64,000 nt of DNA from Streblospio benedicti (Eukaryota; Annelida; Polychaeta; Spionida; Spionidae). A model generated the notes under the pieces. It was not told the DNA's origin. It saw only the letters and a program-made list of their open reading frames with translations, and did no database searches. Below, one piece after another: positions 52,721 through 62,880 of this stretch. The translations under genes were made by a program, and so were the position numbers. The stretch covers positions 19,429,590 through 19,493,589 of the forward strand of contig CM032660.1 in the NCBI GenBank assembly GCA_019095985.1, written 5' to 3'. The stretch's first letter is position 1, and every line of letters begins with the position of its first letter.

Positions 52721-54276
52721 GGATTTACCATATTTCCGTGTTTTGTAGCCTCTGTCGAAATCATAGCCTCCTCTGCATTAGACGCCCCGTTAGATACAGT
52801 TTCAAATAAAAATGCGTCCCTTATATAAACGCCTCTCTCGTGCTAACGCCTATTATAGGCCGGCACTTATCAAAGAGAACACTGCCAGCGCAAAGTTGAT
52901 TAAAATGTTTATTGCCTACAATGTGGTTATTTTCTACTAACTTTTTATTCTTCACTTCCCAGAAGCGCGGGACATGATGCGCAGTAGAATTAATCAATAT
53001 CAATAGTCGCATTACTTTTTCTGGTGTAAATCTGTAATCCGATTTTAGTTAGCATTAAGATTGTTGAAGATATGGGCAAAAGACCGGTATTTACAGATGA
53101 CCTGTGTATGGTGCGATTAATACATACCTGCAAACCTCAGTCATGATTATGAAGAATGTACGCCTGTATTTACTTAATTTTCCAACGTCTATCAGCGTGA
53201 CAGCCATCAATTTTATGTAGAACACACATTTTGAATGATATATCAATAAATGCTATTTTAAATGAGCTTAAATCATACACCGTAAGTACCCATGGACTTT
53301 TGTGTCTCAAAATCAAATAAAAAAGACAAGTGCGTATCTTTTCTGCGCAAATGGGAAGTGAAGAATTTTCAGTCTGATTTGGACAGTTAACATAACATTT
53401 CAATATAATCAATTAATGCCTCCTTCAAATAGACGCCTCCCTCATTTGCCCAATGTTTTACATGCAGAATTTGCGGGCACCCCAGTTAGCCAGCCTTTCA
53501 ATATGAAAAAGTTGATAAAAAGGGCTGTTTTCGCATGAAATTCCCTCTACTGATCTCCTTGGATCGCGATCTGGGAGATTCTGACTTTAATGTCTAAGAA
53601 AGCAAAACCATTGTTTACAGAATATAGACATGACATGTTACCTGTTAGAATGGAGACTGCATGTAGATTCAGGAATTTACCTGTTGAGCAACGAATTTGC
53701 GAGCTATGGGAGCTGGGTAGTGAAGGGTAGATGAAGTGCACTTCCTACATACTTGTCCTGTACATTGTATATATATATTTTTCCAATTTATGAACTCATG
53801 TCAAAGTAAAATCAATCTAACCTTTTCTTATTCTCTAGGGTGCTGGCATCATGTACAGTAGATATGAGGATTGGGTTTTTTCCGCAGCTTTTTCAATTTT
53901 CTCTACAGACATGTACAAATTTGTATTTACACCACGCCAATTTATTGTGATAGAAATACATTTAAATATAGAACTGAAAAAGGAAACTATGAGCAAGAAA
54001 ACCTGGGAGAAAAGTAGCTTTTCATATTCATTTAGTAATATAGTAATAATCATTGAAATCCTCATGTTTCCACGGATGTCTCTTATTTCCTATGTATAGA
54101 TCTAGATCTTCTTAAAATTCATAAAATGAATACAGTAATATAAATTAGTTTAACTCTGAATACAATATACACTATACATGACATTGTAAATCGATGCGTC
54201 CCTTTTGCAATAAGTCGCAAATACATGTATACTAGTCGATTATTCACCCCACCTTCATAAACATGTGAATAATACA
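52721..54276. other. Intergenic DNA with ACGCCT repeat pieces
   Basis: Segments about 52,740-52,862 and 53,412-53,480 share 'AATARACGCCTCYCTC' rungs and may be the two ends of one non-autonomous element. The remainder is AT-rich without a supportable gene. Confidence 0.4.
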
Positions 54277-54549
54277 ACAGTGTTTGAAATAGTAGGGGGC
54301 CAGAGGGCCCTGAGCCCCCAACTTTTGACCAGGGCCCTTAACTTTTAGGACTTGAGGGCCCTGCTGTCCCTTAACTATTTTTGGTGAATATTGGTTAGTT
54401 AGAGTGAATTCCAAAATTTACCACTTTTTTAAGCTAACATTTCAAACACACATCATGACAGGGCCCTCAACTTATGATCAGGACCCCCAACTATTTAAAG
54501 TTAAGGGCCCTGCTGGCCCCGAACTTTTTTCTGCGAGTTTCAAACACTG
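54277..54549. mobile_element. hAT-like MITE with target duplication
   Basis: TIRs CAGTGTTTGAAA at both ends (12 bp perfect) flanked by AATACAA at 54,270-54,276 and 54,550-54,556. CAGTG ends and a 7-8 bp duplication fit hAT elements. The interior repeats AGGGCCCT-AACTTTT in several orientations. 273 bp, non-coding, looks young because TIR and duplication are intact. Confidence 0.85.
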
Positions 54550-54556
54550 AATACAA

Positions 54557-55487
54557 TGAATATAGCAGAAATATATGCATTCTACCGAGTACTGTTCATT
54601 ACAATTAAAAAACAACAACATACGCATGCTTATAATCACTTCCATTCCGAGGACTGCCATGCACACACTATGCAATAATTCAACATCATTTGCAGATGCA
54701 TACAAGAAGTAGAAGTAAACTTCTGGCGAAGAAGTCAGTCCAGTCAACAATTATGTGTGACAGTTCCATTCATTCTCATTTAGTATTCATATAATTTCAT
54801 CTTGTGTAAAATCGCATCAAATATCTGATTGCACTAATTCTGCACACCTAATACTCTCATTCTCAATGCACTATACTTAATACTCGCAATACTTTTAAGC
54901 GGTTGCAAGATTCATTTTTACGAATGACATGAATATGAGCTTTCCTATTGAGTTTCTTGTTTGTTTTGCATCATAGGTGTACTGACATTCACAATAATCA
55001 ATTACTGTCACTGTTGAAACAATAAAAAGTCTTAAATTTAACTTGCACCTGAAAACACATGAAAAAATCTGAAACCCGCAGGTGACGTGCGCTCGTGTTA
55101 ACGTGCATATCGGTTAAAAAAATCAACCAACACTTTTCGAGTTATGAACATATTGCGTTAGCTACAATAATCATGGTCTATGAAACTAGCTTGCGCAAAA
55201 GAAACCAAATTATTCAGTCTTTCATGATTATGCTATCCCTATTCTGATAGCAATTAACGTCGGTACAAAACGAAGAATGTTCCTGAACACATAAATGTTT
55301 CACCAAAAGCAACATTTTCTAATGTAATAGATAATGCAAACTTGTCTAATTTAATAGATGCTCCTTACCCTAGAAACTACTATATTGCTTCTTTTTTCAC
55401 TTAATAGTTCGGCGATTAAACGGAAACTCGATGCAGTCAGTGCAAATGTCAGTGGGACATTTGTGTTTAAATCGTCTGCTTCTATTT
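54557..55487. other. 3' flank of the channel-subunit-like gene
   Basis: AT-rich. An ATTAAA on the minus strand near 55,348 may be the poly(A) signal. No other feature seen. Confidence 0.4.
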
Positions 55488-55802
55488 TCAAACGACGCCA
55501 TCTTTTAACCCGGAAACTGACATGAAAAACTCCACTTTGTTTACTTCCTCTTCTTTGCATGAGTAAATCGTGGATATCACGGTTCCCACGAAGCCTGCTA
55601 TAAAAGTCACGCTTGGCCACAGCATCATATTTAATGCAGTTACGAAACTAATGTCCAGACTACTACTATTCGCTGATGTTTGCGTGGATTCCCCTGGCGG
55701 CCAGATGAAGCAGCCCAGCATCTGTCCCACTTTGAGGACTTTCCCCGACGCGAGCTGTACTCGGCTGCTATTGGGGTGTAGTTCACAGTCACTGCACAAA
55801 CA
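55488..55802 (-). CDS. KCNMB/TipE-like gene exon 2
   Basis: Acceptor TTTTTCCATTTCAG, 105 codons to TGA at 55,488-55,490. It encodes CLCSDCELHPNSSRVQLASG, QMLGCFIWPPGE, then TM2 ALNMMLWPSVTFIAGFVGTV and a short charged cytoplasmic tail. Confidence 0.6.
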   Translation of the reverse strand, partial: CLCSDCELHPNSSRVQLASGKVLKVGQMLGCFIWPPGESTQTSANSSSLDISFVTALNMMLWPSVTFIAGFVGTVISTIYSCKEEEVNKVEFFMSVSGLKDGVV

Positions 55803-58800
55803 CTGAAATGGAAAAAGTAAGGTATATAAAGGAAACAATATACAGTACTGTACAATAAAGTGCAGTCCCGTGAAGTACAGGGCAACAATGTACCGGTACA
55901 ATACAGTACAGTTCCGTGACGTACAGTACCTTACTGTACAGTCTGTTGTCATTTAATATCCCACCACGGAAGACGTTTAGGTCACTGGTAGACTAAGGTT
56001 TTTGGAAGGGTGGTGATCGGGGTACAGGTAAGGGATCTCATATGAAATATTTTGGTGGAAAAGGGGGCGGGGCTCCCAAAACGCCATGGATTTGCCTATG
56101 TAAAATGATTAGTTTCTTTTTCTAGTTATCGTATTTAATTGTATAGAATGGGACGAGTTTATGAGGAAGTGAAATGTTGGGAAAAAGCCGAAAAAGAGCG
56201 ATGTGGGGAAAAAGCCCCCCCCCCCCCTCTCAAAAAAGAGGGATGTGGGATTTCCTGACCCCTTATAACCCCTCCCTTAGAATCACAATGTCTACTCTCA
56301 TGAGTAAACATGCCCGCTGTAATTCCACGAAGAACCGGTAACAAGGACAGCAACAGGCCCACCTAGGGGTTGTTGCCCGGAGAGCCGTGTACAGACGAGC
56401 GTGTCAAATGGACTACGATTGTCGTATGTAATTAGCCTGTATTTTCCTGTAAAACCTCTCTCTTGAGACCTCCTCACATGGATTGACCTCAAGTGGTCTA
56501 ATTAGCAACGTGATCTAAATGTGCCCCTACGTGGAGGTAAGCGTTTTGGTCTATTAAGGTTTCAGACCAGGAACAATTATATCATCATACGTGTGGTTCC
56601 TTTGTATGGATGGTCTTAATTGGCAGTTTATAAGGTACATGAATATGTTATCCTGCACTGCGTCCGGAGCAGTGATCATTAAAGTACAGAAGCTTAAGGG
56701 AACGATCATAAATAACGATACCGGGGGGTTCCGTCCATTTTTTGGGGCGCGAAGAAAAAGTTAACCAATCCCCCAATCAACATTTTAAAAAGTTGAGTGA
56801 CGCCCCCCCCGCTAAAGAAAAAGTCCTCTATATAGTCATTGCATTACTAAAAGAAAATATTTGAAAAAAATATACCGTAGTGTAATAAAAAAAAGTTCAG
56901 CGAGCCCCCCGAAGGGAACCCGAAAATTTGGACGACCCCCCACCTTTTTGGACGACCCCCCCGGTATCATTATTTATGATCGTTCCCTAAGCTCTTCAGG
57001 TTATGAAAGAAAAATCAATTGAAAGAAAAATCAATTACAATAGAACATATCGAGCACGACCTCCGTTTGGATATGACCCGACGTGTTCTCAATAGAGAGG
57101 TAATCTCTTAATGAAGGTTAATGACGGTTTGAATGAATTATGGACTGCAAGAAATTATCCCTGTTCCATATAGGTGGTCTCAATGGACAGGTGCTCTTGA
57201 TTGGAAGTTTTACTGTGCATCTTTGCATCAACCAGAAGCTAGTAACATGCACACAACAATACAGAAGCCATTGAGATTTCAATGCACATAATTAAATATT
57301 AATGTTCACCAATTAGTAGACATCTGCGAGGACACCGCTATGGAAATAATGCCAAACATGTAATACTCGTTGGTGAACTTACACAGCTCAGATTCTATTA
57401 CGTTGATTAATCAGTGTCATGACATATTCCCTTTCAATGTCAAGCTGAAAGAGCCAAGAGTCAAGAAGAGTTACCACACCTCTTTAGGAGGCTACATGTA
57501 CACACACAATTTGCAACATAAAAAACACCAGGACAACTATTCATCGACATATCAATGGCAACGGTAACTATGTTTTGGGTGTGTTCAGAGTACCTCTCTG
57601 TTTAGAGAGAGGGCTCAGTATACAATGCTCTATTAAAGTAGGTTTGTGGATTCTTCATGAAGGGTTGAGATGGAGAGAAAACTATCTAATGTTGTGGTCA
57701 TTTTATAGACGTGGAGGTTCTACTGCACATCAGTTGTTGTCGATTCATTTCCTAGAATCCTAATATGATGTAAGATTCGTGGTCAGTGACAGGTCCATTA
57801 TTAAAGTTTCTTTCCACTTTGAGATGTTGGAGTATCTTAGAATGACAGGTTTTATATAACACTATAGTTCGACAGTCACGAATGTACACACTTGAAATTT
57901 CCACTATGCGGTAGATGATGATAAATACCCGGGGGTAAATATGAATTTACATTATAAGAACACCTGTGACGAGGCAATGTACATATTAAGATTGAATTCA
58001 ACAATATAAACGTCACCATTCTGACTCAACAAAACATACATATGGGAAAAGCCAAATTACCACTGGTCAGATAATCCAAGTTTCAAGTTTATTCTTCACA
58101 ACTGACTCATGTGTTTACCCTGAGACTCACCCATGTTTAATCGTTCTTAGCATAGGCAAAGAGAACAAGCAATCTTGAAGATTTACACATGAGTATTATA
58201 ATGTGTCATATAGCACTGAGTGCACAAATTAGGTCTGCAAGACATTAATTTCCGCTTATTGTTGGTTGGAGTAACCTGTCAGAATATGCACTGGAAATGA
58301 GAATGATGTGGATTAATATACTCGTCTGGTTGGTTGGCTAAAGTAAGTATGTAAGTATTGTAAGTGTACACCTGTTAAACTATTTTTGTTACTATACATA
58401 CTTGTATTGTCTAATTGTTTATGCTGTCTTGTTATGTGTTATTTGTGTTTATTATTGTCTTATTGTTTGTACTGTTGTGTTATCTGTTTTTGACATGTTC
58501 ACAAAAAATTCCTTTTTGGCTAATAAATGATCCTTATCCTTATCCTTAAAGCTGCAGCCTAAGCCTTATACATGCATTCAGGATTTTTTTGTAGCTTAGC
58601 GGTCGTCTATTCATGAAAGTTTGGGATCCCGAGATATGTTCACCTCAACTCAAGTAAAATATAAATAAAATATCTACCATAAACTTCAAATTAGAACCAC
58701 TTTTAGAAATACCACCTCTAACAAAAAGACGAGGTGGTGAGTGTTAAGCACCATTCTGACGGTCACAAATGTCCATAACGGACATGCCTTGCCCTAGCCG

Positions 58801-60076
58801 CTGTGAAGCTCCATAAAGAGACTAACTCTAGTAAAACAACATTAATTCACCTCTCAGTTCTCTACGTGTGGATAATCCCCCAAAGGTCTGGTTGATAGAG
58901 GCTAGTTCTACAGTATAGGGCTCAGACCACTAAATAAATGGTCGATTGTAACATCGATAAATAATACTTTTCACTAGGCCCTCTCTGCTGTGCGTTGCTT
59001 TGAGTGTGCCCCAAACCTTTTTATTTTTATTTTTATTCTTATTCGATTTCCAACTGCTGATGGGAAAATCATATAGACATAACCACCTTCCCAGAGCTCT
59101 GGCAGCCATTGGCGAGCAGCACCCCCTGAATTATCTTCTAATCCAACCCAATTCTATATTTCCATTTGACCGGTTCACAACTGACCATGTACACTAAATA
59201 TTCAACTAATTGTAAACAAAATAACTGGTTTGACACCTAATTAGTCTTATTTTTGCCACATCTATAATCAGTAAATAATCGGAATCACGCCTACTGCTTG
59301 AAAATAACATGAACATCATGCACCTCCCGTGTGATGGGACCAAATGTTTTGCCGATTTTACACTGATTTGGTGGTCTATATTGTCGTACCTGTGGCGTGG
59401 CGGTCACGTGGCGAGCAGCAGACGTCGCCCGCACGAGTCGGGCAGACGACACGTCTCCGCCCACTGTGATGAACTTCACAGTCACGATGACGCACGGCCG
59501 CCGCCACTGAGGAGGCGACGCGGAGCCCTCTGCCTTCTCGACAGCTGATGGTGATAAATGTCGTGTTCTCGTCGCCACGTGCACATTAGACGGCGCTGTG
59601 GGACGTATAGCTGTAGAGGTAGTAACGTTTTTGTGAGTGACAGTCGACCACGCGTTGTTTGTTGTCGTCTGGCGTAAGTTATGTCCTCCGCCGGGCACTG
59701 ACTCCAAGTTTTCGGGCGAGGCAACAACGCCGTCAGGGACTGCCTCAGCAACAGAAGCAGTGATTTTACTAGTGGTCGCTGCCAGAAAACCCTTGTTGTA
59801 CGCGGACAAGCTCGCAGCTGTGGAGATGGTCCCCAAAGTGGCCGCCGCACTATTAAGGGCCGTCTCAAAACCACCACTGGTGACGTTATGAGTGGACGTG
59901 GTGACGTTGTGGGGGGCGGGAGCCGTCTCCACGCTGGTCACGGTGCACACGGAGCTGACGTGCGCCTGGCGATGGATCTTGGGCACGATCACCAGGTACA
60001 TGATGTTAACGATGCTCACCGTGGACACAAGCACGGTGCTCACGCTCACGATGAAACAACACCGCTGGGACTTCAT
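55488..60076 (-). CDS. Two-TM channel auxiliary subunit-like protein (KCNMB/TipE-like), 2 exons
   Basis: Exon 1 (59,390-60,076) and exon 2 (55,488-55,802) join in phase 0 by GTACGA donor and TTTCAG acceptor, giving 333 residues. Short cytoplasmic start, TM1 (7-31), then SSVCTV (C44), a Thr/Ser/Ala-rich stretch with sequons N57 and N64, RRPCVIVTVKF, CLCSDCELHPNSS, CFIWPPGE, and TM2 (285-309, with LWPSVTFIAG). BK beta subunits and insect TipE share this plan: two membrane spans, VCTV after TM1, PC-x-V-x-V, a CFY-P-like segment and FWPSL-T at TM2. These modulate gating of BK or Na+ channels. The roughly 130-residue mucin-like insertion is unusual. Overall similarity is weak, so the family is inferred from the order of short motifs. 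Confidence 0.5.
56150..56280. repeat. GATGTGGG-type dispersed repeat copy
   Basis: GAGTTTATGAGGAAGTGAAA, GGGAAAAAGCC, GAGGGATGTGGGATTTCCTG, ACCCCTTATAACCCC. It has the best-preserved order, together with 63,350-63,480. Confidence 0.6.
56448..56635. repeat. pogo-like rung element
   Basis: CCTGTAAAACCTCTCTCTTG at the left and GGTCTTAATTGGCAGTTTAT at the right. Confidence 0.5.
56694..56990. mobile_element. Non-autonomous TIR element (TTAAGGGAACG ends)
   Basis: AGGGAACGATCATAAATAAC continues GATACCGGGGGG. It matches the reverse complement of the right end (CCCCCCGGTATCATTATTTA then TGATCGTTCCCT) over about 33 bp with one difference. AAGCT borders both sides and may be target duplication. Ends resemble those of 30,741-31,127. 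Confidence 0.75.
57060..57222. repeat. pogo-like rung element
   Basis: 'TCTCAATAGAGAGGTAATCT', then AGGTGGTCTCAATGGACAGG and TTGATTGGAAGTTTTACTGT at the right end. Confidence 0.5.
57580..57735. repeat. pogo-like rung element, diverged
   Basis: GAGTACCTCTCTGTTTAGAG at the left and GACGTGGAGGTTCTACTGCA at the right. Confidence 0.45.
58340..58552 (+). repeat. 3' end of a non-LTR element or SINE
   Basis: T-rich sequence with repeated TATTGT...TTGTATTGTC ends GGCTAATAAATGA followed by (TCCTTA)3. AATAAA plus a short hexamer tail is typical of LINE/SINE 3' ends. No coding region remains. Confidence 0.55.
59390..60076 (-). CDS. KCNMB/TipE-like gene exon 1
   Basis: ATG at 60,074-60,076, 229 whole codons. 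It encodes CCFIVSVSTVLVSTVSIVNI (TM1), the mucin-like segment and the PCVIVTVKF strand. Donor CCACAG|GTACGA. The frame stays open 33 codons past the donor, but that extension is intronic because the next exon fits in phase. An in-frame stop upstream (60,218-60,220) separates it from most of the CAG tract. Confidence 0.6.
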
Positions 60077-60109
60077 GTTTGTTTGTTTGCTTGTGTTTAT
60101 GTTTGTTTG

Positions 60110-60309
60110 CTGTCGCTGCTGCTTCTTTTGCTGCTGCTGCTTCTGCTGCTGCTTCTGCTTTTGCCCCTCCTGTTGCTGTTGTTGTAGTTGCTGCTGCCCC
60201 TGCTGATGATACTGCCCCTACTGATGTTACTGCTGCTGCTGCTGTTGTTGTTGTTGCTGCTGCTGCTACTACTACTGCCTCTGTTGCTTCTGTTGTTGCT
60301 TCTGCTGCA

Positions 60310-60343
<34 letters not shown>

Positions 60344-60367
60344 TTGTTGCTGCTGCTGCTGCTGTTG

Positions 60368-60423
<56 letters not shown>
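60110..60423 (-). repeat. CTG/CAG-rich tract upstream of the KCNMB/TipE-like ATG
   Basis: About 310 bp of CTG, CTT and TTG triplets on the plus strand (CAG, AAG, CAA on the minus), with an uninterrupted (CTG)n of about 20 units at 60,370-60,423. It ends about 35 bases upstream of the ATG and would be 5' leader on the minus strand. The poly-Ala and poly-Leu plus-strand ORFs here are spurious. Confidence 0.9.
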
Positions 60424-60424
<1 letters not shown>

Positions 60425-61286
60425 AGAATAGTGCTTGTCTATTTGTCTTTAAGTAAAATCCTTTTTAAACACACTCTAAAAAGTACACTTGTAAGGATCT
60501 TTTGTCCTATTTTTCGAACGGTTTTTCTGTAGTTCTGGTGGTTGTGCTCCGTGCTTAAAAAGGCAAGTTAATTGAATTCGTCGTTTCTAAATCTTCACAC
60601 CACTTACAGGGATTCATTTTATATCCACTGCACACATTCTATTACTATCTCACAGCATTTTAATTTCAAATACGTTTCACAAATTGCTGGTTGAGAAGTG
60701 CTCATTCATTTAAACCTGATGAAATGCTCGGTGATTTGTCACTAGAAGCCATACGTATTTTTCAAAACAGCTGAATAATACACTAGTATTCATTCTCTTA
60801 GTGTTATTCCTGGATTACATTTCTCAAGTGGTTTAGTTTATTTAAATTTAATTTTTAACTGATTTTACAGTAAGTAGAAGATGATACTTAGCCTATATTT
60901 CTCAATGTGATCTAGTTCTTTTCAAACTAATTTTAAACTAATTTCACAGTAAGTAGAAGACGATACTTTGGGAATGGCATGACCTTTTAACAGGGTGATT
61001 TGGATAATCCTTGAAAGATATTTGCGTCTTGCTACTTAGAAAGTGGATTTCCTTTAGTGCTTGGTAAATGTCTAAGTAACATCCGTTTGCAACTGCAATT
61101 TAGACACACAAACAGCATGATGATCAGATGATATCAAATCTGGAAGGAGTTGATTGAATTTCGTAAATTTCAATTAAATCAATGAATGCTAGCTGTATCA
61201 CATTACATTTCAGTGGGGTCCACAGAATATGGGGTGAGTTGAAAGTTGTGACAATGGTCGTATGTTCGGCTAATTAGCAAACTATT
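60424..61286. other. 5' flank of the KCNMB/TipE-like gene
   Basis: AT-rich. A short duplication, 'CACAGTAAGTAGAAGACGAT' (about 60,947) against 'TACAGTAAGTAGAAGATGAT' (about 60,866). No gene recognised. Confidence 0.4.
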
Positions 61287-62880
61287 GCACAGTACAACCT
61301 CTTTATGAATATCACCCGTGGGACTAACCTCAAGCAATCTGTAGACTACATACAGAGGTGGTCTCATATTGGAAGATTTTAGTTTGAACTATTAATGAAG
61401 ATCTGGGAGTGCAAAAAGTGGTCTTTGTATCCAGTTCGTCTCAATACTAGTACACTCTGGGTATCCGATGTCAGATTGATACCAAGAATTTCTCAGTATA
61501 GTGAGATGGTCGTAATTGTAGGAGTTGACCACTCGATTGGAGTGTCAATCGTGAAATTGAGCATGCCGAACGAAGTGAGGGTAAATCAGACGTCAGCAAA
61601 CTCAATTTCACGATTGACACGACAATCAAGTGGTCAAATACCATTCTATCATGAAGAAAATATGATTCCAGTTTCCATTAATCGACTAAAAACATGTTAA
61701 ATATACACGCAAAATTTTTTATCTTGATATAAACCATGTCCCGTGACTAGTCTAAACTTAGCATTGAGCGGTGATTGGTTTAAACAGTAAACCACGTAGC
61801 ATAATGAAATTAAACTAATACATGTATGTACTACTACAAATATCAATAATCGCTGAACCACAACCATCCGCCGGTCGTTGTAATAATAAACTAAGAACAA
61901 GTCGGGGGGGGGGTCAAAGAGTGCATATTATGCTCTTTGATACTAGTGGTCTCCGCGCGTGCATAAATCACGGTAAGTCCTTAGCAACGCGAAGTCAATC
62001 ATTAGCAACGGGTCAATCGCATAATTTAGGACGCCTCTCACCCAATCAGAATGGGTTATTGGCGGTGATTTTCGCACTGAATGATAGAATGTAGGTTCTA
62101 CTGTACTGCAAATTAGAATATATATCTGCCGGCTCACTGTCATATCACGTCCGTCAAACGTCACGTGGCTTACGTCGCTAATCCTCTCATACCACACACG
62201 TCACGGTAATCCTCTAGACTGATTTTGTCTATCCTCCATAATCCATGTTTCATGTGCAGTAATCATAATAATTCCAGTTGACAAAATTTTATGTTGTTAT
62301 TCCAAGTTTCCAAAGCGGACATACTTTTTCTTGCTGATTTTGCACTTGATTTTGCGATGCTAAATTCCTCTCTTTTCTGCTATTTTTGTTGTTCTAAACA
62401 ATATGAAGTTAGTTTCAAAGGACAATCTTACCATATGTTAATACATTTTAATCATCAGCCACTTCTCATGAGTAAGTAAACATTGAAACTTTGATAACCA
62501 TTCCGGTCATTCTACAGAAGTACTCTTTCAAAGATACAATAAGAGCCAACTTTACCCTTTTTGGTTCGCACCTTTAACTTGCATCTCTGCAAGTCTTCTC
62601 TTTCTGGAAACATATGTTTTATTTCAGAACATAAAATGGTAACCAAGAAAAGACACATACTTTTGGTACAAAATTAAAAGTGAGAGAAAACAAGTATTTC
62701 AAATATCACTGGTCTTGGTAGCGAACGAGTTCTGCAAAGTCCACACGAGAAAGATGCGCTCCCAGATCTTCATTATTAGTTCCAACCAAAATTTCCATCA
62801 AGAGACCACCTCTGTATGTAGACTATAGGCTAGTTGAGGTCAGTCCCACGGGTGATGTTCATAAAGAGGTTGTACTATGC
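61287..62880. mobile_element. Composite: inverted pogo-like arms enclosing a palindromic element
   Basis: 61,287-61,415 and 62,753-62,880 are reverse complements (CAGTACAACCTCTTTATGAA ... AATGAAGATCTGGGAG) with modest divergence. Between them a further pogo-like segment (GATGGTCGTAATTGTAGG | TTCTACTGTA) is split by the palindromic element. Confidence 0.6.
61520..62096. mobile_element. Palindromic MITE-like element, copy 2 (inverted relative to copy 1)
   Basis: TTGACCACTCGATTGGAGTG and the later complement CAATCAAGTGGTCAA frame it; AATCACCGCC appears as GGCGGTGATT near 62,060. One stem is shorter than in copy 1. GTAGG occurs on both sides (61,520 and 62,091), consistent with target duplication on insertion into a pogo-like right end. 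Confidence 0.6.

Larger units (their letters stand above)
55803..59389. other. Intron of the KCNMB/TipE-like gene
   Basis: Carries a TACAGTAC-rich stretch (55,840-55,945), a GATGTGGG repeat, several pogo-like elements, a TTAAGGGAACG TIR element and a non-LTR 3' end. No extra exon recognised; one encoding part of the extracellular loop cannot be ruled out. Confidence 0.5.

Noticed and set aside
60079-60532. Poly-Ala and poly-Leu open frames on the plus strand
   Set aside because: They are translations of a CTG/GCT triplet tract, with no domain and no conserved start.
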